DNA of 64,000 bases from DATJZH01 sp052146815 (GCA_052146815.1 JBKQMG010000281.1:17516-81515), one strand, 5' to 3'; counted from the stretch's first letter, positions 8,313-17,467 are shown. Notes: generated by a model not told the origin, from the sequence alone. A program made the numbers and translations.

Positions 8313-9593
8313 TTAGTCGTCGGGCGGGGTGGGGGAGCTCCACATACGGTCGAACTTCGGCCTGGCCGGTTGTGCCTCAGGGTCTGTGGCGGGCTCGGGG
8401 CCTGCACTGGACTCAGGGGCTGCACGGGGCTCCGGGTCTGGCGCGGGCTCCGGGTCTGGCGCGGGCTCGGGATCGCCGGAGGCTTCGGGATCTGCGGCCG
8501 GTCCGGTGATGGCCACGGGGCCGAAATCGGTGGCCTCGTCGCTCGTCGGATCATCCAGGCCCGCCTCGGCGTCGATTGCCAGTTCCGTCTCATCGCCCAG
8601 GCTGCCGGCCGGGGCGGACCCGTTGAGCGGACTGCTGGCGACCGGCGGCAATCCGGCCGCGGGCTGCCTCTCGCTCACAGCGCTTCCCTCGGCGGCGGAC
8701 GCCTTCGCCGCGACCGATGGGCCAGGCTCATCGGCTGGGTGGCCCTCATCAAGCGCAGGCGCCTGGGCCTGCGTCTTCGCCTCAGACTGCCCGGCCCGCC
8801 CGCCCGTGGTCTCGTCCGGCCGGCCCGTGGTCTCGTCCGGCCCAGCGGTGGTCTCGTCCGGCCCAACGAGAGTTTCGGCCGGCCCGTCGGGGGTTTCGAC
8901 GGGGCCGTCGGGGGTTTCGACGGGGCCAGCGAGGGTTTCGGCGGGGCCAGCGAGGGTTTCGGCGGGCGGTTCTGGCGGCGCCGGCGCCGCCGCGGGCTCA
9001 GGTGCGAACGCTGCTGCGGGCGCGGGTGCGGCGGCCGCGATGGCCAGGGCCGGAGCGGCGTCGCGGTGCTGCACAGAAAACTGGTGCTGCTCTGCGGCAG
9101 CCTCGCGCGCCTGCCGCAGCCGGCTGCGCTGGCGTGCCGCGCGGCGCAGCCGGGCGCTGCGGAGCATGGCCAGCAGCAGGCCGAAGGCAATAACGACGAG
9201 CGCCCACGGGATGACTGCGGCGACCGCGGCCGCCGCGCGGTGCGGCAGGTGCGTGCCGGTGGCGTGCGCGACGTCGGCGCCTGCCGCGACCGCGATCAGC
9301 GCCAGCAGCACCAGCCATGCGTAGCACCGCGACGGCAGGCCAGCTTCGCGCAGGAACAGGACCGCGGCCGCCGCGATTACCAGCATCGCGTCGAAGATCA
9401 GCGGATACAGCCTCGCCAGCGACGTGGTCACGCCCGCGGTCAGTGCCGTCTGGTGGATGCCTGCGTAGGACAGCAGGAACGCCGCCGCGGCCACCAGCAG
9501 CAGCCCGATCACCACGGCGGCCAGCGCCAGCAGCCGCAGGGCCGCCTGCGCGTCAGCCCTCTTCGAAATGCGCGCCGTCACGGTGTCGCTCAT
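8313..9593 (-). CDS. DUF2637-type membrane protein with long repetitive acidic tail
   Basis: A 426-residue protein. Residues 15-150 contain four to five hydrophobic helices (for example LLALAAVVIGLLLVAAAAFLL and AAAVAAVIPWALVVIAFGLLLAML) resembling DUF2637/SpdB-like actinobacterial membrane proteins, some of which are linked to mating plasmids. A basic segment (RSARLRRAARQRSRLRQAREA) follows. The remaining 250 residues are low-complexity, with eight copies of a heptad like ETLAGPA followed by acidic DPEPAP repeats. The tail is predicted cytoplasmic by the positive-inside rule and is probably disordered. No function can be assigned. Start ATG 9593 begins MSDTVTAR; no upstream in-frame sequence looks coding. 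Confidence 0.7.
   Translation of the reverse strand: MSDTVTARISKRADAQAALRLLALAAVVIGLLLVAAAAFLLSYAGIHQTALTAGVTTSLARLYPLIFDAMLVIAAAAVLFLREAGLPSRCYAWLVLLALIAVAAGADVAHATGTHLPHRAAAAVAAVIPWALVVIAFGLLLAMLRSARLRRAARQRSRLRQAREAAAEQHQFSVQHRDAAPALAIAAAAPAPAAAFAPEPAAAPAPPEPPAETLAGPAETLAGPVETPDGPVETPDGPAETLVGPDETTAGPDETTGRPDETTGGRAGQSEAKTQAQAPALDEGHPADEPGPSVAAKASAAEGSAVSERQPAAGLPPVASSPLNGSAPAGSLGDETELAIDAEAGLDDPTSDEATDFGPVAITGPAADPEASGDPEPAPDPEPAPDPEPRAAPESSAGPEPATDPEAQPARPKFDRMWSSPTPPDD
8809..8969 (-). repeat. 21-bp coding repeats (heptapeptide, about eight copies)
   Basis: Within the DUF2637-type gene, tandem 21-bp units encode the heptad E-T-x-x-G-P-x. Copies fall into three sub-types (TLAGP, TPDGP, TTAGP), with identical neighbours next to each other, which points to local duplication. 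Reading-frame conservation shows this is a protein repeat. Confidence 0.7.
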
Positions 9594-9797
9594 CGGGAAA
9601 CGGCCGTCCTTCCTCGCGATGACCACTCCTGGGCAGCGGCCTATAGTCGGGAGGGGAGCGGCTCCCAAGGCACGTGACGTCCTGCCAGCGACAGGCGCCC
9701 GCAGCGCAGGCCGCGGGCGACGGCGCGGAAGAAATCGCCGGACGTGCATGGGGCGCCGACCACGGAGCCTCGCGATCATGGCGCTAGAGGAGACAAT

Positions 9798-10997
9798 ATG
9801 CCGTATTACCGGGTGTCTGGGGAAATTCCCCGAAAGCGCCACGTCCGTTTTCGCGGGCCCGACGGCGGCCTCTACGCCGAAGAGCTGATGGGCGAGGAAG
9901 GATTCGTCTCCGACTCCTCGCTGCTGTATCACCGCCATCCGCCGACGGCGATCGTGAAGAGCGAGGGCCTTTCCGACGCCGCCGCCGAAGCGGCGCTGGC
10001 GCCCAATCACCCGCTGCTGCCGCGCCATTTCCGCACCCATGAACTGCCCGGCGGCGGCGACCTGGTGCTCGGGCGCCAGCTGCTGATGGCTAATGACGAC
10101 GTCCGCATCTCCTACGCCTCCGCTGACGCGGCCTCCGAGCTGTACCGGAACTCGACCGGCGACGAGGCGATCTACCTGCGGTCCGGTGCGGCCCGGTTCG
10201 AGTCCGTCTACGGATCGCTGGAGGCGGGACCAGGCGACTACGTGATCGTGCCCCGGGGCACCATTCACCGCTGGATGCCAGCGGACGCGGCCGGCACAGA
10301 GCCGATCGAGGCGCTGGTGATCGAGGCCCGCGGCCACATCCGGCCGCCGCGCCGGTACCTGTCCCAGTTCGGCCAGTTCCTGGAGCACGCCCCTTACAGC
10401 GAGCGCGACCTGCGCGGCGTCCAGGGGCCGCTGCTGGCCGACGGCGAAGACGTGCCGGTGATCGTGCGCAACCGCGGCGGCCTGACCCGGCTTACCTACG
10501 CCTTCCACCCGTTCGACGTGGTCGGCTGGGACGGCTGCCTGTATCCCTACGCATTCAATATCGCCGATTTCGAGCCGATCGTGAAGCGGACCCATGCCCC
10601 GCCGCCAGTGCACCAGACCTTCGAAGGGCCTAATTTCGTCATCTGCTCGTTCTGCCCGCGCCCGCTTGATTTCGATCCGCAGGCGATTCCCATTCCCTAC
10701 AACCATCACAATGTCGATTCCGACGAGATGATGTACTACGCAGGCGGCGACTACTCCGCCCGGAAGGGCTCGGGCGTCGGCATCGGCTCGATCACGCTGC
10801 ATCCGTCCGGTTTCACGCACGGTCCCCAGCCCGGTGCCGTCGAGGCAGTGATCAAGGGCCTGGACGAGGGCCGCACCACGACCGACGAGACCGCGGTGAT
10901 GGTCGACACGTTCCGGCCGCTGCTGCTCGGCCCGGCCGCGCGGCGGGGCGAAGATCCCGAGTACCCCTGGAGCTGGGCCAGGGCCGCACGGAGCTAG
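9798..10997 (+). CDS. hmgA: homogentisate 1,2-dioxygenase
   Basis: This 399-residue cupin enzyme opens homogentisate to maleylacetoacetate in tyrosine and phenylalanine catabolism. The iron ligands lie in the C-terminal cupin: HHNVDSDEMMYYAGG gives the His and Glu, and HPSGFTHGPQPG gives the second His. PRGTIHRW marks the N-terminal barrel. The ATG at 9798 has GAGGAGA eight bases upstream and begins the conserved MPYYRVSGEIPRKRH. The remaining pathway genes (hppD, maleylacetoacetate isomerase, fumarylacetoacetase) are not in the window. Its place between ispF and cysS is unusual for an otherwise housekeeping block. It diverges from the DUF2637-type gene. Confidence 0.93.
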   Translation: MPYYRVSGEIPRKRHVRFRGPDGGLYAEELMGEEGFVSDSSLLYHRHPPTAIVKSEGLSDAAAEAALAPNHPLLPRHFRTHELPGGGDLVLGRQLLMANDDVRISYASADAASELYRNSTGDEAIYLRSGAARFESVYGSLEAGPGDYVIVPRGTIHRWMPADAAGTEPIEALVIEARGHIRPPRRYLSQFGQFLEHAPYSERDLRGVQGPLLADGEDVPVIVRNRGGLTRLTYAFHPFDVVGWDGCLYPYAFNIADFEPIVKRTHAPPPVHQTFEGPNFVICSFCPRPLDFDPQAIPIPYNHHNVDSDEMMYYAGGDYSARKGSGVGIGSITLHPSGFTHGPQPGAVEAVIKGLDEGRTTTDETAVMVDTFRPLLLGPAARRGEDPEYPWSWARAARS

Positions 10998-11160
10998 CCG
11001 CCGCGCTCGCCGGGGGCGGGACGGCTGTCCTCGCGGGCGGATGGCCGCCCCGCGGGCGCATGCTCCCTGCGGGGCACGGGGCTGCGCTGCGGGCGCGCCG
11101 GCCTGCCCATGCGGGCGCACGGGCCGCGCGGGGGGTCGCGACATCCCGTAACCTTGGCTG

Positions 11161-12591
11161 GTGACCCTGCGCCTGCACGACACCGCAACCCGCTCGGTGC
11201 GCGAGTTCGCTCCGCGCACGCCCGGGCAGGCTTCGCTGTACCTGTGCGGGGCTACTGTCCAGGCTCCGCCGCACATCGGCCACATCCGCTCCGGGGTGAG
11301 CTTCGACATCCTCGTGCGCTGGCTGAAGGCGACCGGCCTTTCGGTGACGTTCTGCCGCAACGTCACCGACATCGACGACAAGATCCTGCAGGCCGCCCAG
11401 CTCGGCGGCGCGCCGTGGTGGGCCATTGCCGAGCGCAACCAGCGCGCCTTCACCCGCGCCTACCAGGCGCTCGGCTGCCTGCCGCCGGATGTCGAGCCCC
11501 GGGCCACCGGCCATGTGCCCGAGATGATCGTGCTCATGCGACGGCTCATCGACTCCGGGCACGCGTACGCGGCCGGCGGCGATGTCTACTTCGACATCAG
11601 CACCTATCCCGAGTACGGGGCCCTGTCGGGCCAGCGGCCCGAGCACATGCGCGCGGCCGACGACATCGAGGGCGGCGGCGCCAAGCGTGATCCGCGCGAC
11701 TTCGCCATGTGGAAGGGCGCCAAGCCCGGCGAGCCCTTCTGGGAGACGCCCTGGGGGCCGGGCCGACCCGGCTGGCATCTGGAATGCTCGGCGATGTCGA
11801 CCAAGTATCTCGGCGAGACCTTCGACATCCACGGCGGCGGCCTCGACCTGCTCTTCCCGCACCACGAAAATGAGCTGGCCCAGTCACGGGCGGCCGGCGA
11901 CGGGTTCGCCCGCTACTGGATGCACAACGGCCTGGTCCGCGTCGGCGGCGAGAAGATGAGCAAGTCGCTGGGCAACTCGCTGCTGGTCGACGCCATGATC
12001 ACCACTGTGCGGCCCGCCGAGCTGCGGTACTACCTCGGCCAGGCGCACTACCGGTCGCAGCTGGACTACACGCCCGAGGCGCTGGCCGAGGCGGCCGCCG
12101 CTTATCAGCGGATCGGGAATTTCATCAGCCGGGCCAGCGAGGCTGCCGCCGACGAGCACGCCCCGCCGGGCGCCGCGTGGCCGGACCTGGACGTGGTGGC
12201 CGCCGCCGCGCTGCCCGCGGCGTTCACCGACGCCATGAACGACGACCTCGGCGTACCGCAGGCCCTCGCCGTGCTGCACGAGGCGGTGCGGGATGGCAAC
12301 AGCGCCCTGGCGGCCGGGGACGTGGCCGGCGCCGCCAAGCGCCTCAGCGAGGTTCGCGGGATGCTGTCGGTGCTCGGGCTCGACCCGCTGTCGCCGCCGT
12401 GGTCGGCCGCCGGCTCCGGGGACGATCTGCGGCCGGTTGTCGACGCGCTGGTGAGCGTGGCGCTCGAGCAGCGGCAGGCCGCGCGGGAACGCAGGGACTA
12501 CGCCGCCGCGGACGTGATCAGGGACCGGCTGCAGGCCGCCGGGGTCGTGGTGGAAGACACTCCGCGCGGCCCGCGCTGGGAGCTCCGGTGA
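11161..12591 (+). CDS. cysS: cysteinyl-tRNA synthetase
   Basis: A class I aminoacyl-tRNA synthetase of 476 residues that charges tRNA-Cys. HIGH is present at residues 38-41 (PPHIGHIRSG) and KMSKS at 265-269. Zinc ligands are the Cys of YLCGATV (about residue 29), the Cys in HLECSAM and His/Glu in FPHHENE. DIHGGGLDLLFPHHENE and full length distinguish it from the shorter mycothiol ligase MshC. The GTG start follows a region without a strong ribosome site. The stop overlaps the rlmB GTG (GTGA), the conserved cysS-rlmB coupling of actinomycetes. Confidence 0.95.
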   Translation: MTLRLHDTATRSVREFAPRTPGQASLYLCGATVQAPPHIGHIRSGVSFDILVRWLKATGLSVTFCRNVTDIDDKILQAAQLGGAPWWAIAERNQRAFTRAYQALGCLPPDVEPRATGHVPEMIVLMRRLIDSGHAYAAGGDVYFDISTYPEYGALSGQRPEHMRAADDIEGGGAKRDPRDFAMWKGAKPGEPFWETPWGPGRPGWHLECSAMSTKYLGETFDIHGGGLDLLFPHHENELAQSRAAGDGFARYWMHNGLVRVGGEKMSKSLGNSLLVDAMITTVRPAELRYYLGQAHYRSQLDYTPEALAEAAAAYQRIGNFISRASEAAADEHAPPGAAWPDLDVVAAAALPAAFTDAMNDDLGVPQALAVLHEAVRDGNSALAAGDVAGAAKRLSEVRGMLSVLGLDPLSPPWSAAGSGDDLRPVVDALVSVALEQRQAARERRDYAAADVIRDRLQAAGVVVEDTPRGPRWELR

Positions 12592-13604
12592 GCGGGCGCG
12601 GGTCCGGCCAGCGAGGCTCCGGCCAGCCGGGACCGGGCGGCCGGACCAAGTCCGGCAAGCCCCGGCCCGGCACGGGCGGTTACGGCAAGCGCAAGCTCGA
12701 GGGCCGTGGTCCGACCCCGCCCGCGCAGCAGCGGCCCGGTCATCCGGCGCAGCGCAAGGCCGCATCGCGCGCCAGGGCCGCTGGCCGCGGGGCCGAGCCG
12801 GAGGCCGCGACCACACGGACGCCCGCGGCCCGTTTCGCTGCGCCCTACCGGGGATCCGGGGCCACGGCCGAGTTCGTGGCCGGCCGCAACGCGGTGCTGG
12901 AATCGCTGCGCGCCGCCGTCCCGGCGGCTGCGCTGCACGTCGGGCCGCGGCTGGATCCCGACGAGCGGATCGGCGAGGCAGTCAAGCTGGCCGCGGACGC
13001 CGGGATACCGGTGGTCGAGGCCGGCCGGTCTGAGCTGGACCGGATGACCGCGGGCGCGATCCACCAGGGACTCGCGCTGCGGGTGCGGCCCTACTCATAC
13101 GCCCACGCCGACGATCTGCTCGGACTGGCCCGCTCCGCGGGCGCTCCGCCGCTGATTGTGGCCCTGGACGGAGTCACCGACCCGCGCAACCTCGGCGCGG
13201 TCGCACGGTCGGCGGCGGCCTTCGGCGGCCATGGCCTGCTCGTGCCCGGCCGCCGGTCGGCCGGGGTCACCGCAGGTGCGTGGAAGGCCTCGGCCGGGGC
13301 CCTGGCCAGGGTGCGGGTCGCGCAGGCGCCGAACCTGGTGCGGGCACTCGCCTCCTACCGGGACGCCGGGCTGTTCGTGGTCGGCCTGGACGCTGGCGGC
13401 ACGGACGCTATCGGCGAGATCACCCTGGCGGACTCGCCGCTGGTGCTGGTCGTCGGCTCGGAGGGCAAGGGCCTGTCCCGCCTGGTGTCCCAGAACTGCG
13501 ACGTCATCGCGCGGATCCCGATCTCCAGTGCCGCCGAGTCGCTGAACGCCGCAGTAGCGGCCAGCATCGCGCTCTACGAGGTCTCCCGGCTCCGGGCCCG
13601 CTGA
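12588..13604 (+). CDS. rlmB: 23S rRNA (guanosine-2'-O)-methyltransferase, SpoU/TrmH family
   Basis: A 338-residue protein with a Gly/Arg/Lys-rich disordered N-terminus (1-90), a SpoU substrate-binding domain (about 97-170, starting FVAGRNAVLESLRAA) and a SPOUT methyltransferase domain (about 180-335). The three knot motifs are DPRNLGAVARSA, LVVGSEGKGLSRLV and IPISSAAESLNAAVAASI. RlmB methylates the 2'-OH of G2251 of 23S rRNA in E. coli. The actinobacterial orthologue beside cysS is usually given the same name, although related enzymes modify other sites or confer thiostrepton-type resistance. Start GTG overlaps the cysS stop. Confidence 0.88.
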   Translation: MSGRGSGQRGSGQPGPGGRTKSGKPRPGTGGYGKRKLEGRGPTPPAQQRPGHPAQRKAASRARAAGRGAEPEAATTRTPAARFAAPYRGSGATAEFVAGRNAVLESLRAAVPAAALHVGPRLDPDERIGEAVKLAADAGIPVVEAGRSELDRMTAGAIHQGLALRVRPYSYAHADDLLGLARSAGAPPLIVALDGVTDPRNLGAVARSAAAFGGHGLLVPGRRSAGVTAGAWKASAGALARVRVAQAPNLVRALASYRDAGLFVVGLDAGGTDAIGEITLADSPLVLVVGSEGKGLSRLVSQNCDVIARIPISSAAESLNAAVAASIALYEVSRLRAR

Positions 13605-13679
13605 TCGGGGCTGCTCGCGCGGGCAAACCGCGCCGCGGCTCCGCTGCGGCCTATCGTGGGTCGCGGGAGGTGGTCTGCG

Positions 13680-14948
13680 ATGTCGGCAGGTATGCCCGCT
13701 CCCGAGACGGGCGCAGCAGCCGGACCGGACGCCGCCCGGGCGCGGCTTGTCGAGCAGCTGCGGGCCAGCGGCCGGGTCTCGAGTGATGCCGTCCAGTCGG
13801 CTTTCCTCGCCGTGCCCCGGCACCTGTTTCTCCCGGAGATGCCGTCCGAAGCCGCCTACCAGGACGAGGCCTTCGTCATCAAGAGCGGCGCCGACGGCGT
13901 CCCGCTCAGCTCGTCGTCCCAGCCGGCGATCATGGCGATCATGCTGGAGCAGCTGGGACTCGAGCGGGGACACCGGGTGCTGGAGATCGGCACCGGGACC
14001 GGCTACAACGCCGCGCTGATGGCGCAGATCGTCGGTGATCCCCGCAACGTCATCTCGGTCGACATTGACGGCCAGATCGTCGAGCGGGCCCGGTCCGCCC
14101 TGGCCGCGGCCGGCTATGGCGGCGTGCAGGTCAGCTGCGGGGACGGCGGTTTCGGTGTTCCCGAGCGCGCGCCTTACGACCGCATCATCGTGACTGCCGG
14201 GGCCTGGAACCTGGCCCTCGACTGGCTGGCCCAGCTCGGACCTGGCGGCCGGATCGTGCTGCCCCTGTCGGTCCGCGGTATCCAGCTTTCGGTCGCGTTC
14301 GAGACCGTGGCGGATTACTGGGCCAGCACCTCCGCCTGCCGGTGCGGATTCATCCGGATGGCCGGCGCGCTGGCCGGGCCGGAGACGCTGGTCCCGTTCG
14401 GCGCGCCGGGCTGGTTCGTCCAGGCCGACGACGGCAAGGCGCTGGACACCCGAGGCCTTTACGCCGCGCTCAATGGGCCGGCGACCGATGTAGCCGCTGA
14501 CGCCGCGGTGCCGGGCATGCACGCGCTCAGTGACGCGGACCTGTGGCTCACACTCACCGAGCCCCGCCTGACCAGGCTTACTTTGCTGGACCCCGGGTCG
14601 GGCCGGTCGGGCCGGTCCGCGCTGATGCCCTACGGCGGCCTGACGAACGCCCGCCCCGGCGTCCCGCGCGCCGACCTCGCTGCCGCCGCCCTGGTCGCGA
14701 CGGCGAGGACACCCGCCGAGGCGGCCGCGGACACCGGGGTCGTGGTGCGGGGCTACGGTCCCGGCGGCGGCGCCCTGGCCGGGCACCTGGCCGACCAGAT
14801 CCGGGCCTGGGACGGCCTTGGCCGCCCCGGCGCCGCCGGCCTCAGCCTGCGCGCCTTCCTGTCCGGCGCCGAGCTGGTCGTCTCGGCCGGCCAGATCATC
14901 CTCGATCGCGGCAGCGTCCGGCTGGCGGTCGGCTGGCCGGTGCGCTGA
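13680..14948 (+). CDS. protein-L-isoaspartate O-methyltransferase-like enzyme with C-terminal extension
   Basis: A 422-residue protein. Residues 20-235 form a PIMT-type SAM methyltransferase with VPRHLFLPE, the substrate-loop segment PLSSSSQPAIMAIMLEQL, and motif I VLEIGTGTGYNAALMA followed by ISVDIDG. The remaining 190 residues are an additional domain not found in ordinary 210-220-residue PIMT. Similar two-part enzymes in actinomycetes are annotated as FxLD-system or graspetide-associated methyltransferases, but no ATP-grasp gene or precursor peptide is next to it here. The ATG at 13680 has GGGAGG about nine bases upstream. Housekeeping isoaspartate repair and peptide modification are both possible. 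Confidence 0.8.
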   Translation: MSAGMPAPETGAAAGPDAARARLVEQLRASGRVSSDAVQSAFLAVPRHLFLPEMPSEAAYQDEAFVIKSGADGVPLSSSSQPAIMAIMLEQLGLERGHRVLEIGTGTGYNAALMAQIVGDPRNVISVDIDGQIVERARSALAAAGYGGVQVSCGDGGFGVPERAPYDRIIVTAGAWNLALDWLAQLGPGGRIVLPLSVRGIQLSVAFETVADYWASTSACRCGFIRMAGALAGPETLVPFGAPGWFVQADDGKALDTRGLYAALNGPATDVAADAAVPGMHALSDADLWLTLTEPRLTRLTLLDPGSGRSGRSALMPYGGLTNARPGVPRADLAAAALVATARTPAEAAADTGVVVRGYGPGGGALAGHLADQIRAWDGLGRPGAAGLSLRAFLSGAELVVSAGQIILDRGSVRLAVGWPVR

Positions 14949-15004
14949 CCGCCGCGACGCGCTGACCGCCGCGGCGAGGCCGCAGGCGCGAGTCGGGACT
15001 GGCG

Positions 15005-15202
15005 CTACCTCGCCGAGCGGAGCCGGCGCGCCCCGACCGCGGCAATCGCCAGGCCGGCCACGATCACCAGCGGGCCGATGATCGCCCAGACCGAGTCGCC
15101 CGACATGAAGCTTCCGCCGATGATCCCGAACCCCTGCAGCGCCCAGACCGCCCCGGCGATCGTGACCAGCACGCCAGCCACGATGATCCAGGAACTCCTC
15201 AT
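15005..15202 (-). CDS. small two-helix membrane protein
   Basis: A 65-residue protein with two hydrophobic segments (IIVAGVLVTIAGAVWAL, residues 6-22, and VWAIIGPLVIVAGLAIAAVGA, 38-58) joined by a Gly-rich turn with QGFGIIGGSFMSGD. Small proteins of this pattern are widespread in actinomycetes and uncharacterised. The ATG at 15202 is preceded by AAGGGGA at a workable distance. It diverges from the L,D-transpeptidase gene. Function unknown. Confidence 0.65.
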   Translation of the reverse strand: MRSSWIIVAGVLVTIAGAVWALQGFGIIGGSFMSGDSVWAIIGPLVIVAGLAIAAVGARRLRSAR

Positions 15203-15569
15203 GACGCATCGTCCCCTTCGCGCCGCGTCCGGGCTCGCGGCCGGCTCGGCGCTGTCCATGCTGTCATGAAGCACACGCGGCCCGCGCACGCGAGGTTCAC
15301 CGGCCTGGACGGCCCCCGGCGCGACACGCCGGCGCCAGCGGCGCGGCCCACTCGATCGTGGCCGCCGGGAGAGGTAATCTCCGGTTGAGTCCCGTTCCGC
15401 ACCGAGTCCCGGCATATGCGCGATTCCCCTGGTCGCGGCGACTGGACCGCAACCGGCAGTCACCATCAAACGTCTCATTAATGGAAGATCGCCTGATCCG
15501 CTGCGCACCTCTCCCGGTGCGGCCCGGATTAACCGGGGCAGGCGGCTGGCACGTGCTGAGGAGCGAGCG
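15203..15569. other. divergent intergenic region, no gene seen
   Basis: This 367-bp stretch separates the small membrane protein gene from the L,D-transpeptidase gene and must carry both promoters. No conserved ORF, RNA gene or convincing -35/-10 pair was recognised. Short ORFs crossing it lack family resemblance. Confidence 0.5.
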
Positions 15570-16397
15570 TTGAAGCAGCCCATCCGAAGGTGGCTGGCCG
15601 GCCTTGGCGCCGTGACGGCAGCCGCCGCGTCCGTGCTCAGCCTGAGCAGTCTGACCGCGAGCCAGGCGGCGACAGCAGGCAAGGCCGCCCCGGCGCGCGC
15701 CGGGACGGCGGCCAGGAACCTGCAGCCGGCCTACACCCCGCCCGGCCGGGTGCTGCGCCCCGGCATGAAGGGCCCGGCCATCAGGGCGCTCCAGCGGCGG
15801 CTGGCCGAGCTCAAGTACTACCCGGGCAAGATCGACGGCGAATTCAGCGCGGACACGCTGGAAGCCGTGTGGGCATTCAAGGAAGTCCAGGGGATCAACA
15901 CCAGCAAGAACGCCGACATCGTAGGCCACGTCATGGAGCGCGACCTGGTGAAGCCGCGCCTGCCCAGGGTCCTGGTGCCCAGGGGCGGCAGCAACCTCCG
16001 GATTGAGGTCAGCCTGACGCGCGAGGTGCTGGTGCTCTACCACCACAACAAGGTCGAGCTGATCAGCCACGTCTCGGCAGGCGGCGGTTACTACTATCCG
16101 TGCCCCGGCGGCGGCGGCACCTGCGGGCCTGCCATCACCCCGGACGGCAATTTCCGCGCCCTGTCCTTCGCGCCCGGCTGGGTCACCGTGCCGCTCGGGT
16201 ACATGTACAACCCGGTCTTCTTCATCGGCCGCGCGTATGCGATCCACGGGGACATCCCCGTTCCGCTGCAGCCGGTCTCGCACGGCTGCGTGCGGATCCC
16301 GATGTATATCGCGGCCTTCTTCCACAAGCTGGTCCACCTCGGCGCGCGGCATGGCACCCCCGTCTACATCCGGGGCCTGGCACCGGGAACCAGGTGA
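15570..16397 (+). CDS. secreted L,D-transpeptidase with peptidoglycan-binding domain
   Basis: A 275-residue exported enzyme: signal peptide (about 1-35, ending near SQAATAG), a PG_binding_1 domain (about 60-118; MKGPAIRALQRRLAELKYYPGKIDGEFSADTLEAVWAFK, in parts) and a YkuD catalytic domain (about 142-270). The active-site motif is SHGCVRI with nucleophile Cys240; the conserved His lies in AIHGDIP. Such enzymes form 3-3 cross-links or attach proteins to peptidoglycan. The start is TTG 15570 with GAGGAG seven bases upstream. It is unusual in having the binding domain and catalytic domain without the immunoglobulin-like domains of mycobacterial Ldt. Confidence 0.87.
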   Translation: MKQPIRRWLAGLGAVTAAAASVLSLSSLTASQAATAGKAAPARAGTAARNLQPAYTPPGRVLRPGMKGPAIRALQRRLAELKYYPGKIDGEFSADTLEAVWAFKEVQGINTSKNADIVGHVMERDLVKPRLPRVLVPRGGSNLRIEVSLTREVLVLYHHNKVELISHVSAGGGYYYPCPGGGGTCGPAITPDGNFRALSFAPGWVTVPLGYMYNPVFFIGRAYAIHGDIPVPLQPVSHGCVRIPMYIAAFFHKLVHLGARHGTPVYIRGLAPGTR

Positions 16398-16600
16398 GCG
16401 TGACGGCAGCCGATTGGGGCGGCAGCCGTCCGGGGCGCACTCGCCTGCGCTCGGCCGCGCGGGTCGGCTCCGCCGGTAATGCCTGACTAGATGCCTATTA
16501 AGTTTGAGGGAAACACGGGTCGCCAGTAGGCTGACCCCGCAAACTAGCGTGACAGGCGTGGTCAGGGGCATGTGGCCCCCGAGTGTTGGGGTGGGTGGCG

Positions 16601-17467
16601 ATGCGACGTTTGGTGCTGGCGACCGTAGCTGCCGTGGCCGCCGCGGGGCTCGCGGCCTGCGGCAGCAGCAGCTCGAGCAGCAGCAGCGGCGGGAGCACGA
16701 GCGCCTCCGCGGCCAGCTGCACGAACACTTCCATCCAGCACGAGCTCTACCATCACGGCGTGCTGACGGTGGCCACCGACAACCCGGTCTACACGCCCTG
16801 GTTCGTCAGCAATACGCCGTCGAACGGCAAGGGCTACGAGAGCGCTGTGGCCTACGCTATCGCCTCCCAGCTCGGGTTCAGGAAGTCCCAGGTCGTCTGG
16901 GTGAAGGAGCCCTTCACCAGCGCCTACGCGCCGGGACCGAAGAACTTCGACTTCGACATCAACGAGGTCTCCTACACCCCGCAGCGCGCGAGCGCCGTGA
17001 CGTTCTCCAACAGCTATTATCCCGTCCGGCAGTCGATCGTGGCGATGAAGGGCACGCCCATCGCCACCAGGCACACCCCGGCGCAGCTGAAGACCTACCT
17101 GTACGGGGACCAGATCGGCACGACCGGCCTGACCTTCATCGCCACCCGGATCCAGCCCACGACCACGCCGAAGGTGTTCGACACGCTGGCCGAGGCGTCG
17201 GCCGCGCTGGCGGCTCACCGGATCGCCGCGCTGGTGACCGACACGCCGACCGCGCAGTACATGGCCACGGCGCAGATGAAGGGCGCGGTCCTGGTCGCGC
17301 AGTTCCCTTCCACGGGTGAGCATTACGGGCTGGTGTTCCACCAGGGCAACCCGCTGGTGACCTGCGTGAACAAGGCGATCGCGGCGCTGACCGCGAACGG
17401 GAAGCTGGCCGCGCTGCAAAAGCAGTACCTGCGCATCTACACCGCCTTCCCGACGATCAAGCCCTGA
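16601..17467 (+). CDS. polar amino acid ABC transporter substrate-binding lipoprotein
   Basis: A 288-residue SBP_bac_3 protein. The signal sequence ends in the lipobox GLAAC (Cys17), followed by a long Ser-rich linker. The ligand-binding domain starts GVLTVATDNPVYTPW and contains FDFDINEVSYTPQR and YGLVFHQGNPLV, typical of cluster-3 amino acid receptors. It is the first gene of a complete importer with permease and ATPase downstream. Start ATG 16601 gives a proper signal peptide; an upstream in-frame start at 16583 would add six residues. Substrate within the polar amino acids cannot be decided. Confidence 0.88.
   Translation: MRRLVLATVAAVAAAGLAACGSSSSSSSSGGSTSASAASCTNTSIQHELYHHGVLTVATDNPVYTPWFVSNTPSNGKGYESAVAYAIASQLGFRKSQVVWVKEPFTSAYAPGPKNFDFDINEVSYTPQRASAVTFSNSYYPVRQSIVAMKGTPIATRHTPAQLKTYLYGDQIGTTGLTFIATRIQPTTTPKVFDTLAEASAALAAHRIAALVTDTPTAQYMATAQMKGAVLVAQFPSTGEHYGLVFHQGNPLVTCVNKAIAALTANGKLAALQKQYLRIYTAFPTIKP

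Noticed and set aside
8809..8969. A CRISPR-like array of regular repeats.
   Set aside because: Units are contiguous 21-bp coding repeats without spacers, in frame with a membrane protein gene.
9594..11453. A minus-strand open frame continuing for 620 codons upstream of the DUF2637-type gene.
   Set aside because: It is antisense to hmgA and the start of cysS, both clear genes; its translation is Arg/Gly/Pro-rich without family features.
11161..12591. MshC (mycothiol cysteine ligase) rather than CysS.
   Set aside because: Full CysS length, DIHGGGLDL, KMSKS and coupling to rlmB identify cysteinyl-tRNA synthetase.
13095..15209. A 704-codon minus-strand open frame over rlmB and the methyltransferase gene.
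   Set aside because: It is a shadow of GC-rich codon structure on the other strand; no domain is recognisable.
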